Assembly: GCA_963752505.1 (NCBI GenBank)
Contig: CAVVYM010000001.1
Coordinates: forward strand, 1 to 64,000
From: JACJWR01 sp963752505
GTDB lineage: Bacteria > Actinomycetota > Actinomycetes > S36-B12 > UBA10799
Length of the DNA stretch: 64,000 nucleotides
Direction: 5' to 3'
Shown: positions 1 through 11,768 of the stretch, one piece after another
Position numbering within the stretch: the first letter of the stretch is position 1
Layout: each line of letters begins with the position of its first letter
The notes under the pieces: model-generated
The model's database searches: none
Told to the model about the DNA's origin: nothing
What the model saw: the letters and a program-made list of their open reading frames with translations, nothing else
Made by a program: the position numbers and the translations under genes

Positions 1-131
1 GCAGACTGCTCGCTGTCGGGTGCGACCACCCACACCTCACCGAGACCATCGAGTGCGTCCGCGAGGACCTGAATTCCTTCGGAGGTGTAGCCGTCGTCGT
101 TTGTCACGAGAATTCGAGGGATCGATGTCAT
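1..131 (-). CDS. surE: 5'/3'-nucleotidase SurE, N-terminal fragment cut by the window edge
   Basis: The reverse strand starts with ATG at 131 and stays open to position 1, giving 43 codons. The first residues read MTSIPRILVTNDDGYTSEG, followed by VWVVAPDSEQSA. This is the SurE amino terminus: the Asp-Asp of NDDG binds the divalent metal in this nucleoside monophosphate phosphatase family, and the APDSEQS stretch is also conserved. The rest lies outside the window. It is divergent from the broken iorA gene. Because the 2.2 kb it belongs to appears foreign to the rest of the window, it should not be taken as evidence for the actinobacterial genome. Family identification is firm; the fragment is too short to judge integrity. 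Confidence 0.85.
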   Translation of the reverse strand, partial: MTSIPRILVTNDDGYTSEGIQVLADALDGLGEVWVVAPDSEQS

Positions 132-156
132 CGAGGGGATTCTATATGAATCCCAT

Positions 157-188
157 TTTTCTGTGGGGCGCCTGCGCCCCCCAGAAAA
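157..188. repeat. Imperfect inverted repeat between surE and iorA
   Basis: TTTTCTG-T-GGGGCG pairs with CGCCCC-C-CAGAAAA around a CCTG loop: 6 bp, one mismatch, then 7 bp. It sits between two divergent genes. It could be a terminator-like hairpin or an operator; nothing in the sequence decides which. Confidence 0.6.
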
Positions 189-265
189 GATGCAATACTT
201 CACATCCGCTGGAGGCGTCCCCGGACGCTTCGCGAAACGTCACGAACCCTGTGAAGGGAGCACGC

Positions 266-1861
266 ATGAAGAGAGAAATCCTCCTCGGAGACGAGGCCGT
301 CGGCCTCGGTGCCGTCCACGCAGGCCTCAGCGGCATCTACGGCTATCCGGGAACACCCTCCACCGAGATTTCGAGTACGTCCAGCGCGGCCGAAAAGGGC
401 CGGGACTCCACGCGCTGGTCGCCAACGAAAAGGTCGCTTACGAGGACGCCCTGGGCATGTCGTAGGCCGGACAAGCGCGCGCTCGTCTCGATGAAGCACG
501 TCGGCCTGAACGTGGCAGCCGATCCATTCATGAGCTCGGCGTTGACCGGTGTCAACGGCGGTCTGGTCCTCGCGGTGGCCGACGACCCCGGCATGCACTC
601 GTCGCAGAACGAGCAGGACAGCCGCTTCTTCGCCGAATTCGCGCAGATCCCGTCTTTGAGCCGTCGCAACCAACAGGAGGCCTACGACATGACGATGGAG
701 GCCTTCGATCTATCCGAGGAGCTGGCCTACCGGTGATGGTCCGTATGGTGACCCGCCTCGCCCACAGCCGCGCCGGCGTGACCACTCGTGAACAGCTGCC
801 CCAGAATTCCCTCCAGCCGGCCAAGGAAATCAAGAAATGGACGCTGCTGCCGGTGAATGCGAGGGTCCAGTACAAACATCTAACGGACAAACAACCCGAA
901 CTCCTCGCCGCGCCGAAGAGAGTCTCCACAACGAGCTTCGATTGCCGGCAAATCGGGCATCCTGGTGTGCGGCCTGGCTGACAATTATCTTCGCGAGAAC
1001 ATCGGAACGGACCACGATTACTCGATCCTCAGCGTTCGCCAATATCCGCTGCCGGTCGGCAAGGTCCGCGAGCTGGTGGAGCACGTGGACGATCTGCTGA
1101 TCATTGAAGACGGCTACCCCCTTGTCGAGAGCATGTTGCGCGGCCTCTTTCGGAATCGACGGTGTTCAGATCAAGGGCAGAATGACCGGCGAGCTCTCCG
1201 CGAACCGTCGGGCTCAACCCGGACATTGTCCGCGAGGCGTCGGCCCGCCTCGGGCTGGACACGGCCCACCTCCCCGGAGCAGAACATCGCCAACCGCCCG
1301 CCCGCCCTGTGTAAAGGGTGTCCCTCACACGGATTCCTTCCGGGCCCTCAACGAAGCGCTCAGCGGTTTCGAAAATCCCCCAGGTATTCTCGGATATCGG
1401 GTGCTACACCCTGGCCGCACTGCCGCCCCTCGAGGCTGTCCACAGCTGTGTCGCTATGGGTGCCTCCATTGGAATGGCGGCGGGCGCCGCCCACGGTGGG
1501 GATATTCGCCCGCCGTAGCCGCCATCGGCGACAGCACCTTCTCCCACGGCGGCATCACGCCCCTGCTCTCGGCGGTGCAGCAACACGTTAACCTGAATGT
1601 TCTGGTGGTGGACAACAGCACGGTGGGGCATGACCGGGACCCAGCGTTCCATGTCGACCGGCCAGACTCTCGACCAGATCATCCTCGGGACAGGAATCGA
1701 AGAAGAGCACTTCCGCATCATCGAACCGACGCCCTCGCAATCACGCTCGCGAACATCGAGGTGATGCGCGAGGAACTGGCCTACGACGGGCCGAGCGTCA
1801 TCGTGGCCCGCAGGGCCTGTATCGAAGCTCTCAAAGTCGCGCCCGGCGTGAGGGTGGAATC
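266..1861 (+). pseudogene. iorA: Indolepyruvate:ferredoxin oxidoreductase alpha subunit, multiply frameshifted
   Basis: Pieces of IorA are readable in order but hop between all three forward frames. MKREILLGDEAV...GYPGTPSTEI starts at 266, ALVANEKVAYEDALGMS is in another frame, then SMKHVGLNVAADP and GMHSSQNEQDSRFFAEFAQIP, ILVCGLADNYLRENIG, PPALCKGCP, SDIGCYTLAALPP, and the TPP-binding AAIGDSTFSHGGI. Intact IorA pairs with IorB to oxidise aryl pyruvates to acyl-CoA with ferredoxin. I count roughly ten frame changes in 1.6 kb and no open frame longer than a domain, so no functional protein can be made from this sequence as given. The usual C-terminal 2x[4Fe-4S] ferredoxin module is not visible before iorB begins. 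Every neighbouring gene beyond 2.9 kb is intact, so raw indel errors in a foreign contig end are as likely as true gene decay. Confidence 0.8.
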
Positions 1862-2215
1862 ATGGAAAAGAACATCATCCTCGCAGGCGTCGGCGGCCAG
1901 GGGATCCTGTCCATTGCTTTCGTCATCGACAACGCGGCCCTCGATTCCGGTTTCCATTTCAAACAGGCCGAGGTCCACGGTATGGCGCAACGGGGCGGAG
2001 CCGTCCAATCGCACCTCCGCTACGGCGACTCCGAAATCTATTCGGATATCGTCCCCATCGGGCCGCGCGGATCTGATCCTCAGCGTGGAGCCTCTGGAGG
2101 TTCTGCGGTACTGGAACCATCTCCGGCCCGACGGGTGGGTCGTCACCAGCGTGACCCCCTATGTGCGCAACATCCCTGACTACCCGGAGATGGACACCCT
2201 ACTGGAAGAACTCGC
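1862..2215 (+). pseudogene. iorB: Indolepyruvate:ferredoxin oxidoreductase beta subunit, frameshifted and truncated
   Basis: ATG at 1862 begins MEKNIILAGVGGQGILS, the Gly-rich start of IorB and related 2-oxoacid:ferredoxin oxidoreductase gamma-type subunits. It continues with KQAEVHGMAQRGGAVQSHLRYG, also diagnostic. The frame is lost near 2065 (after DIVPIG) and recovered one frame over as ADLILSVEPLEVLRYW, ending at about MDTLLEEL near 2207. Homology stops there, about two thirds of the way through the expected protein of about 190 residues, and the sequence becomes the antisense of coaBC. The gene starts right after iorA, the usual order for this pair. Confidence 0.8.
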
Positions 2216-2235
2216 GCCGCCCCGCGGTCGCGTGC
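2205..2235. other. Junction between foreign iorB segment and actinobacterial coaBC
   Basis: Both iorB (plus strand) and coaBC (minus strand) end in mid-domain within this short GC-rich stretch, so two unrelated coding sequences abut without any intergenic DNA. No transposon ends, target-site duplication or integrase is visible. This pattern fits a chimeric assembly join or an illegitimate recombination. The exact breakpoint cannot be placed to the base by eye. Confidence 0.7.
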
Positions 2236-2894
2236 GGCGGCGGCCAAGGCATAGCCCTGCTTTCCGCTTGATCTGTTGCCAAGGAAGCGCACGGGATCGA
2301 TCGGTTCCCTGGTACCGCCAGCGTGATGAGCACCCGCCGGCCCACAAGGTCCCGAGGCGGTACTCCGGCCGCCAGCACTGACTCGACCACGGCCGCGATC
2401 TCGACTGCTTCGGGCAACCGGCCGGGTCCGGAGTCTGCACCGGTGAGTTGGCCGGATGCAGGATCGATGACCATCACGCCGCGTTCCCGCAAGGTCGCGG
2501 TGTTGGCCACAGTGGCGGGATGCAGCCACATCTCCGTGTGCATAGCTGGCGCCATCACAACCGGGCAGCGAGCCGTAAGCAGCACATTTCCGAGCAAATC
2601 TGCGGCGAGGCCCTGCGCGGCGCGGGCCATCAAGTCGGCCGTGGCAGGCGCGACAACGACGATCTCCGCGTCCTGTCCCAGCCGAACGTGTGGGACTTCG
2701 TGCACGTCGTCCCACACGCGCGTCGACACCGGCTGTCCGCTCAGGGCGGCCCAGGTTGGCTCGCCGACGAATTCGAGCGCCGCTTCGGTCGGAACGACGC
2801 GCACCGAATGACCGGCAGCCACGAGCCTGCGCAGGAGTTCACATGACTTGTAGGCGGCGATGCCGCCTGCGACCCCGAGGATCACCCGGGCCAC
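2215..2894 (-). pseudogene. coaBC: CoaBC (phosphopantothenoylcysteine decarboxylase/synthetase), frameshifted and truncated
   Basis: GTG at 2894 opens MARVILGVAGGIAAYKSCEL, the flavodoxin-like CoaC decarboxylase domain. His in PHVRLGQDAE and the VVAPATADLMA and PAMHTEMW blocks are present over the first 180 residues. The linker reads VGRRVLIT and then a one-base deletion near 2315-2321 shifts the frame; the next frame gives GGTREPIDPVRFLGNRSSGKQGYALA, the beginning of the CoaB synthetase domain. Homology ends at the junction near 2220, so nearly all of CoaB is missing. It follows rpoZ by 3 nt, the common actinobacterial order. CoaBC is essential for CoA synthesis, so a genuine loss is unlikely unless another copy exists; an assembly artefact is the simpler reading. 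Confidence 0.85.
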
Positions 2895-2897
2895 GGA

Positions 2898-3188
2898 TCA
2901 GACCTCACTGACCTCGACGGTGCCATCGCCCTCATTGGCGGTCACGAGAATGAGATCGGCATCGATCTCACGGAGCGCGATCGACAGGGGCTTCTCCTGA
3001 ACGTGGGTGTCCAACAACGGACCGACGTTCTCAAGCAGGCCAGCGTCTAGTTGCGAGTAGTAGGCGTTGATTTGGCGGGCACGCTTGGCGGCGCAGATCA
3101 CCAACGCGTACTTCGATCCGGTCTTGCCCAACAAGTCGTCGATGGGCGGGGAGGTGATGCCCTCGGGCTTCACGATGATGCCGGACAT
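2898..3188 (-). CDS. rpoZ: RNA polymerase omega subunit
   Basis: This 96-residue protein starts MSGIIVKPEGITSPPIDDLL and contains GSKYALVICAAKRARQIN, the conserved omega core that wraps the C-terminal tail of the beta' subunit and assists polymerase assembly. A GGAC-type ribosome site (GAAGGACCTC) precedes the ATG at 3188. The C-terminal half has PLSIALREI, as in actinobacterial RpoZ. It lies between gmk and coaBC, an order I know from streptomycetes and mycobacteria. Length and composition are normal. Confidence 0.95.
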   Translation of the reverse strand: MSGIIVKPEGITSPPIDDLLGKTGSKYALVICAAKRARQINAYYSQLDAGLLENVGPLLDTHVQEKPLSIALREIDADLILVTANEGDGTVEVSEV

Positions 3189-3273
3189 GAGGTCCTTCCG
3201 TTCGAAGTCTGGGCGAGGAGGCCGGGCCAGTTGGCGCCTGGTACGGGTTGACTAGGGAAAAACCAATGCAGAC

Positions 3274-3819
3274 CTACAGCGCAGATGAGTCGATGAAGTC
3301 TAGCAACGCTTTCGCCGTCAATTCGACGTCGGTGTTGACCAACGTCGCCTGGAACTCGTGCGCGTGGGCGATTTCGCGCTCCGCAGCGCGCAGCCTGCGA
3401 TCCACATCGTCGGCATCCTCCGTGCCCCGGCTGCGCAACCGGGCAGCCAACTCCACCATCGAGGGCGGCTCGAGAAACACCGTCAATGCGTCGGGAACGG
3501 CGGATTTGATCTGCCGGGCGCCCTCCAACTCGATCTCCAACACGACCGTCTGACCATCGGCCAGCGCATGCAGCACCTCTGAGCGCGGTGTTCCGTAGTA
3601 CTGCCCGGCGAACTCCGCGTATTCCAGCATGTCACCCGCCGCGATCCGTGCCTTGAAATCCCGTCGACTCACAAAGTGGTAATCCACCCCGTCGATCTCC
3701 CCCGGGCGCGGGTCCCGCGTCGTGACTGACACGCTCAACGTCAACTCGGGCCGCAGTCGCCGCGCTTCGGCGACCACGGTGCCCTTGCCCACACCACTGG
3801 GACCGCTGACAACCACCAA
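3274..3819 (-). CDS. gmk: Guanylate kinase
   Basis: Guanylate kinase phosphorylates GMP to GDP with ATP. The P-loop GPSGVGKG is at residues 6-13, followed by SVTTRDPRPGEIDGVDYHFV (GMP-binding) and the EYAEFAGQYYGTP block. The frame opens only 4-5 codons before the P-loop, because the upstream mihF stop (3835-3837) precedes it; the start is therefore TTG at 3819 or GTG at 3816, both near-leaderless with respect to mihF and probably read by translational coupling. About 181 residues, slightly short at the N-terminus compared with typical Gmk. It sits between mihF and rpoZ in the tail of the pyr superoperon. Confidence 0.93.
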   Translation of the reverse strand: MVVVSGPSGVGKGTVVAEARRLRPELTLSVSVTTRDPRPGEIDGVDYHFVSRRDFKARIAAGDMLEYAEFAGQYYGTPRSEVLHALADGQTVVLEIELEGARQIKSAVPDALTVFLEPPSMVELAARLRSRGTEDADDVDRRLRAAEREIAHAHEFQATLVNTDVELTAKALLDFIDSSAL

Positions 3820-3834
3820 CCTGGACAGGTCGGC

Positions 3835-4152
3835 TCACATCCCTTCAAACATCTCCACGAGGCCTCGTCGTTGCCGCTCTCCCAGTCCGCGGAGGCGTCG
3901 GCTGGAGGCAATATCAAGTTGATCCATGACGGACCGCGCTTTCACCGGGCCAATCCGCGGGATGGCCTCAAGCATGTCCACGACACGCATCTTCGCCACG
4001 GATCGGTCCGACGTCGCGATATCCAGGACCTCCGCAACCGTAACCTCTCCGCGCGCCAATCCGTCCTTGATCTCGGCGCGTCGTCGGCGCGCCTCCAACG
4101 CGGCGGCCGCCGCTGCGGCGCGGTCGGCCGAGGAAAGTTCAGGCAATTCCAC
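3835..4152 (-). CDS. mihF: Integration host factor, actinobacterial type (mIHF/sIHF)
   Basis: A 105-residue basic protein starting with GTG at 4152 (MELPELSSADRAAAAAAALEARRRRAEIKDGL). An Ala/Arg-rich N-terminal helix leads to a compact helical domain ending in the helix-hairpin-helix-like IPRIGPVKARSVMDQLDI. This is the actinobacterial nucleoid-associated protein mIHF/sIHF, unrelated to proteobacterial HU-type IHF; it bends DNA and affects nucleoid structure. Position between pyrF and gmk is the conserved one. It is 24 nt downstream of pyrF and its stop lies 15 nt before the gmk start, so all three are probably cotranscribed. Confidence 0.93.
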   Translation of the reverse strand: MELPELSSADRAAAAAAALEARRRRAEIKDGLARGEVTVAEVLDIATSDRSVAKMRVVDMLEAIPRIGPVKARSVMDQLDIASSRRLRGLGERQRRGLVEMFEGM

Positions 4153-4176
4153 ATCGTTGACGGTAGCCGACGTGGG

Positions 4177-4914
4177 CTACCGGTTCCCAATCGAAAGGTC
4201 AAGGATTTCCTGACACGCGGTCGCGACGTCGCCCGAAGCCGTGATGGGCCGACCGATAACGAGCAGATCGGCGCCGTCCGCCAACGCCTGCTCCGGGGTC
4301 GCAGTTCGGCGTTGGTCCCCGGCTGCGCTTCCAGCAGGCCGCACGCCCGGGGTGATGAGCACAGTCTCGGCCGGGACCGCCCGGCGCACAGCCGCCACTT
4401 CCCGTGGCGAACAGACCAGCGCACGGGCACCGGCGTCCACCGCCATGCGGGCAAGACGAACCGCAGCTTCATCCGGAGAACCGTTGATGCCCACCGACGC
4501 CATGGTGCCCTGATCCATCGAGGTAAGGATCGTGACCGCCACAATCCTGGTGTCGGGAAGTGCCTCGGCGGCCGCCGCGATCATCTCTGGACCACCGAGT
4601 GCGTGCACCGTGAGAAAGTCCGGCGACAGTCCGGCCACCGACCGTGCTGCCCCCGCGACCGTGTTGGGGATGTCATGCAGCTTGAGGTCCAGGAAGAGCG
4701 CCGGACGCACGCCACCCGACGCCTCCACCCCGGCGAAGACGCTGCGCACCCCGCTGGCACCGTCGCGCAGGTACGACTCGAGGCCGATCTTCACCGCAGC
4801 CAGGTAGGGCGCGGCAGCTACGGCCCAAGCGGTGGCAATTCCCAAGTTCGGTGCGTCGAGGGCCAGCGCCACCGGTGCGCGACGGTCCGCCTGCAGATCC
4901 AGCAACGTCATCAT
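4177..4914 (-). CDS. pyrF: Orotidine 5'-phosphate decarboxylase
   Basis: Converts OMP to UMP, the last step of de novo pyrimidine synthesis. The catalytic signature FLDLKLHDIPNT carries the Asp-Lys-Asp charge network, and LITPGVRP near the C-terminus closes the phosphate site. This is the longer actinobacterial type of OMP decarboxylase (245 residues). The ATG at 4914 overlaps the pyrD stop by the ATGA arrangement, indicating coupled translation. A second ATG follows directly (MMTLLD), so the exact initiator may differ by one codon. Confidence 0.95.
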   Translation of the reverse strand: MMTLLDLQADRRAPVALALDAPNLGIATAWAVAAAPYLAAVKIGLESYLRDGASGVRSVFAGVEASGGVRPALFLDLKLHDIPNTVAGAARSVAGLSPDFLTVHALGGPEMIAAAAEALPDTRIVAVTILTSMDQGTMASVGINGSPDEAAVRLARMAVDAGARALVCSPREVAAVRRAVPAETVLITPGVRPAGSAAGDQRRTATPEQALADGADLLVIGRPITASGDVATACQEILDLSIGNR

Positions 4915-5891
4915 GTCCTCCGTGCGGGTGGCCGATGAGTCTGCGCCGCTGCCGGTTGGCGATGCGGCAGGTCGCGATGGGCGTAGCCCACCGCCTGAGT
5001 CAGGGAGGTGAATCCCCGATCCGCCAGCGCCTGGGCCAGTTCGACCTGCACCCGCATCGGGGCGGCGGGGTCGTTGAAGATCGTGGTGCCGACGCTGACG
5101 GCGGAAGCGCCCGCGAGGATGAACTGCAACGCATCAAGTCCAGAGCGGATTCCTCCCATGCCCAGGATGGGGACGTCCGGCAGCGCGGCGTGAACCTGCC
5201 ACACGGCACGCACCGCCATCGGTCGAATCGCCGGCCCGGACAGCCCACCGGTGATGCCGCCGAGCGCCGGCCGCATCGAGTCGGTGTCGATCACGACACC
5301 CAAGGTTGTGTTGATCATCGCGAGGCCGTCGGCACCCGCGCGCACCACCGACGACGCGATGGCCACGAGGTCGGTGACGTCCGGCGAGAGTTTCGCGAGC
5401 ACCGGAACCGATGAGTTCGTGTTGCGCCGAACGGCCTGCACCGCACCCGCGGCCGCGGACGGGTCACACGCAAACACCAATCCCCGACTCTCAACATTCG
5501 GGCATGAGATGTTGACCTCAATGGCATCGATGCCAGGCTGGTGACGTAGCCGTCCAGCCACCGCTGCGTACTCCTCCACCGTGCCGCCGGCGATCGACAC
5601 GATCACCCGGGCGCCGCGATCCCGCAGCCAGGCGAGGTCGTGGGCGATGAAGGCATCGACCCCGGGCCCTTGCAGGCCGATCGAATTCAGCATGCCCGAC
5701 GGCGTCTCGGCCATCCGCGGTGTTGGTCGGCCGGAGCGGGGCTTGGCCATGATGGATTTGGTGACGATCCCGCCGATCGAGGAGATGTCGAAAAAGCCAT
5801 CGAGTTCGCGCCCCGCCGCGGCACAGCCGCTGGCCGTGAATACCGGAGCTTCGAAGTCAGCACCGGCGAAGGACGTCGACATGTCCACCAC
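4911..5891 (-). CDS. pyrD: Dihydroorotate dehydrogenase, class 1B catalytic subunit
   Basis: Oxidises dihydroorotate to orotate using FMN. The active-site Cys base of class 1 enzymes is in EVNISCPNVESRG, and the FMN-binding blocks ILGMGGIRSG and GASAVSVGT are present. The protein is cytosolic, without the N-terminal membrane helix of class 2 enzymes. PyrK immediately upstream supplies the FAD/[2Fe-2S] electron path to NAD, which makes this the 1B type. The ORF starts at 5891; an internal ATG four codons on (MSTSFAGAD) is an alternative. The last 20 residues are Arg/Pro-rich and run into pyrF by 4 nt. Confidence 0.94.
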   Translation of the reverse strand: MVDMSTSFAGADFEAPVFTASGCAAAGRELDGFFDISSIGGIVTKSIMAKPRSGRPTPRMAETPSGMLNSIGLQGPGVDAFIAHDLAWLRDRGARVIVSIAGGTVEEYAAVAGRLRHQPGIDAIEVNISCPNVESRGLVFACDPSAAAGAVQAVRRNTNSSVPVLAKLSPDVTDLVAIASSVVRAGADGLAMINTTLGVVIDTDSMRPALGGITGGLSGPAIRPMAVRAVWQVHAALPDVPILGMGGIRSGLDALQFILAGASAVSVGTTIFNDPAAPMRVQVELAQALADRGFTSLTQAVGYAHRDLPHRQPAAAQTHRPPARRT

Positions 5892-5893
5892 GG

Positions 5894-6750
5894 TCAGTTA
5901 CCCCCCGCCGGTTGCGGCGCACCGAAGGCATCGGCTGGAACGGTGCCCACCTCGGACCATCGGACGCGATCACCGAAGAACACCGGACCTTCGATGCACG
6001 AGCGCGTCATCTTGGTGACGCCCTCGTCGTCGATCACCGGCAGCACGCACGTCATACACACCCCAATGCCGCACGCCATCGACTCCTCCACGGCGCATTG
6101 GGACGGTGCTCCAGCTTTGGTGGCGATGTCGGCTACGGCCGCGAGCATCCCCATCGGTCCGCAGGCGTAGACCACGGCGCTGCCGTGGTCTGCCATGACC
6201 CGGACGAGCGGTGTGGCCACATTTCCCTGCTCGCCCACCGAACCGTCGTCGGTGGTGATCGTGACCGTGTCGGCCACGCGCCGCGCCTCCAACGTTCCGA
6301 ACAGGCGGGCCTCGGTGGCAGCGCCCAGGATCATGTCGACCCGGCAACCGCGGGATCGCAGCCGTCGGGCGAGTTCGAACATCGGCGCGGCACCGTAGCC
6401 GCCGGCCACGAGTACGCACGGAACACTCTCGGCCGGCAGCACGAAGGGACGTCCCAGCGGCGCGACGACGTTCACGTGCTGGCCCCGGTGCACATCGGCG
6501 AGCCAGAGTGTGCCCTTGCCCTGAATGGCGAACACCACCTCGAGGGTCCCCGATCGGTGATCCGCGCGGTAGATCGAGAAGGCCCGGCGCAGCAGCATCG
6601 CCGATTCGGGCCCACCCACGGCCACGGCGACGAAGTGCCCAGGTCGAACGTGCTGTGCCGCAAGCGGGGCCGCCAGCGTCAGGTGGAAGTAGTCGCCGAC
6701 GCGATCGATATCGAGGACTTCAGCGTCCTCCTGCACCGCCCGCGGAGAAG

Positions 6751-6754
<4 letters not shown>
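5894..6754 (-). CDS. pyrK: Dihydroorotate dehydrogenase electron transfer subunit
   Basis: This 286-residue ferredoxin-reductase-like protein carries FAD- and NAD-binding domains (RAFSIYRAD for FAD; VAGGYGAAPMFELA and YACGPMGM for NAD). It ends with four cysteines of a [2Fe-2S] cluster, ESMACGIGVCMTCVLP plus a later Cys in RSCIEGP. It passes electrons from the FMN of PyrD to NAD. It overlaps carB by 4 nt upstream and lies 2 nt before pyrD. The presence of PyrK means orotate formation here is NAD-linked rather than quinone-linked. Confidence 0.94.
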
Positions 6755-10038
<3,284 letters not shown>

Positions 10039-10044
10039 GGTGGG

Positions 10045-11229
10045 TCACCGACCTTTCCGGTTGTCGTCCATCAGCGCGACGAAGCGATCGAAGAGTCCGG
10101 CCGCATCATGCGGGCCAGCCGCCGCTTCGGGGTGGTACTGGACACTGAAGGCCGGGGCTTCCAACAACTCGAGACCCTCAACCACGCCGTCGTTCAGGCA
10201 GACGTGGCTCACTCGCGCGGGGCCCCAGGGGGTATCGAACTGCTCGCCTATTGGGGCGTCGACCGCGAAGCCGTGGTTGTGCGCGGTGATATCTACCTTC
10301 CCGGTGGTGAGGTCCTTCACGGGCTGGTTGATGCCCCGATGGCCGAAGGTGAGCTTGTAGGTGGACAAGCCGAGCGCCCGCCCGAGCATCTGGTTGCCGA
10401 AACAGATGCCGAATAGCGGGATTCCGGCGTCGAGGGCGGCTTTGACCAGCGCGACCGCATCGACCGCGGTCTCCGGATCACCTGGACCATTGGACAGGAA
10501 GATGCCATCTGGCCGCATGGCCAGAATCTCGTCTACTGCCGTCGTGGCAGGGACGACTTCGGTCGTCACGCCGCGTTGGGCGAGCCGATGTGGGGTCATC
10601 GACTTGATGCCGAGGTCAATGGCCACCACGGTGAAGTCCGAGTCGCCGATCGCCGGCACCGTGTAGCGCTCACCAGTCGTGACGTCGCAGGTCAGGTCGG
10701 CTCCGGTCATCCCGGGGCTCTCCAGCACGGTCGCGAGGAGTTCGTCGCGCGGCTGCAAGGCCGCCTCGCCGGTGAACAGACCGGCCCGCATGGCCCCGGC
10801 CGAACGCAGGTGCCGGGTGATCGCCCGAGTGTCGACTTCGGCGACACCGGGCACGCCGGCGTCGCGCAGCGCAGCGTCCAGGGTTTGTACTGCCCGCCAG
10901 TTCGATGCGATGGGTGAGAGCTCGCGCACAACGAACCCCGCCACCCAGATGCGCCCGGATTCCGGATCCTCATCGTTGACGCCGGTGTTGCCGATGTGCG
11001 GGGCGGTCATGGTCACGATTTGCCGGTGATAGGACGGGTCGGTGAGCGTCTCCTGATAACCGGTCATCCCGGTGGCGAAGACCGCCTCGCCCAGCGCGGT
11101 GCCCTCCGCGCCGAAGCCGACGCCGGCGAAGCTCCGCCCGTCTTCGAGCACGAAGACCCCCGGTTGGCGGACTCCTCGCGGATCGGCGCCGGTGCGCAGG
11201 TGCGGGGTGCGGATCTTTGACGCAATCAT
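10045..11229 (-). CDS. carA: Carbamoyl-phosphate synthase small (glutaminase) subunit
   Basis: Hydrolyses glutamine and feeds ammonia to CarB. The class I amidotransferase domain has the nucleophile Cys in GICFGNQMLGRA and the His/Glu pair in VQYHPEAAAGP; the N-terminal domain has FATGMTGYQETLTDPSY. I chose ATG at 11229, giving 394 residues, because it overlaps the upstream stop by ATGA and everything earlier in the frame reads as antisense-like Arg/Pro sequence. About 25 residues precede the first conserved block (PGVFVLEDG), a little longer than usual. Confidence 0.95.
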   Translation of the reverse strand: MIASKIRTPHLRTGADPRGVRQPGVFVLEDGRSFAGVGFGAEGTALGEAVFATGMTGYQETLTDPSYHRQIVTMTAPHIGNTGVNDEDPESGRIWVAGFVVRELSPIASNWRAVQTLDAALRDAGVPGVAEVDTRAITRHLRSAGAMRAGLFTGEAALQPRDELLATVLESPGMTGADLTCDVTTGERYTVPAIGDSDFTVVAIDLGIKSMTPHRLAQRGVTTEVVPATTAVDEILAMRPDGIFLSNGPGDPETAVDAVALVKAALDAGIPLFGICFGNQMLGRALGLSTYKLTFGHRGINQPVKDLTTGKVDITAHNHGFAVDAPIGEQFDTPWGPARVSHVCLNDGVVEGLELLEAPAFSVQYHPEAAAGPHDAAGLFDRFVALMDDNRKGR

Positions 11230-11768
11230 GTGTGGGGTCCTCCCGCGGACACTTCGGTGATGAATCCTTCGACAGCTTTGAGCACTGCGACTTGATCGGC
11301 GGCGGAGTCCGCGCGGAATCCGGTCGCCAACCGGTTCTCGCCCAGGTTCCAGGTCACGATCCCCAGACCGCCGGACTCGAGCACCTCCCCCGCGATGCCC
11401 TTGCCAGAGGCCACCGCAACGACAGATTGGCGGGGCACATACAGATCGACCTCCCCATCGCGTGCGATGAAGAGGCCGGAAGCGGTGACGTTGATGTGGC
11501 AGCGGCCCGGGGCACCGAGGCCGTGGGCAACGATGCGGTCGAGCCAGTCGCCGTCGCGGACGGTGCCGATGTAGCGCCCATCGGCCGATGCCAGCGGTGC
11601 ACCCTCTGATTCGGCTGCCGTTGGCTGGGCCAGCACGTCGAGGTCGGCTTGCCGCGCGGCCCGGTTGCGCCATCCGCGCCACATGCCCCAGCAGACAAGT
11701 GCGATCACGGCGACGACACCCAACGTGAGCAGGAGTCGTTCGGGCCAGTCGCCGGTGCTCGGTGTCAC
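11226..11768 (-). CDS. Single-pass membrane protein of the pyr operon, conserved between pyrC and carA
   Basis: A 180-residue protein with one N-terminal transmembrane segment (about residues 10-29, LLLTLGVVAVIALVCWGMW) and a cytoplasmic beta-rich domain of about 140 residues containing GRYIGTVRDGDWLDRIVAHGLG and GLGIVTWNLG. Proteins like this occupy the same position between pyrC and carA in many actinobacteria, and I believe they are annotated as PH-like or hypothetical. GTG start at 11768 overlaps pyrC by 4 nt, and its stop overlaps carA by 4 nt. Function is unknown; strict coupling on both sides suggests a role tied to pyrimidine synthesis or its membrane localisation, which is inference. 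Confidence 0.8.
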   Translation of the reverse strand: MTPSTGDWPERLLLTLGVVAVIALVCWGMWRGWRNRAARQADLDVLAQPTAAESEGAPLASADGRYIGTVRDGDWLDRIVAHGLGAPGRCHINVTASGLFIARDGEVDLYVPRQSVVAVASGKGIAGEVLESGGLGIVTWNLGENRLATGFRADSAADQVAVLKAVEGFITEVSAGGPHT

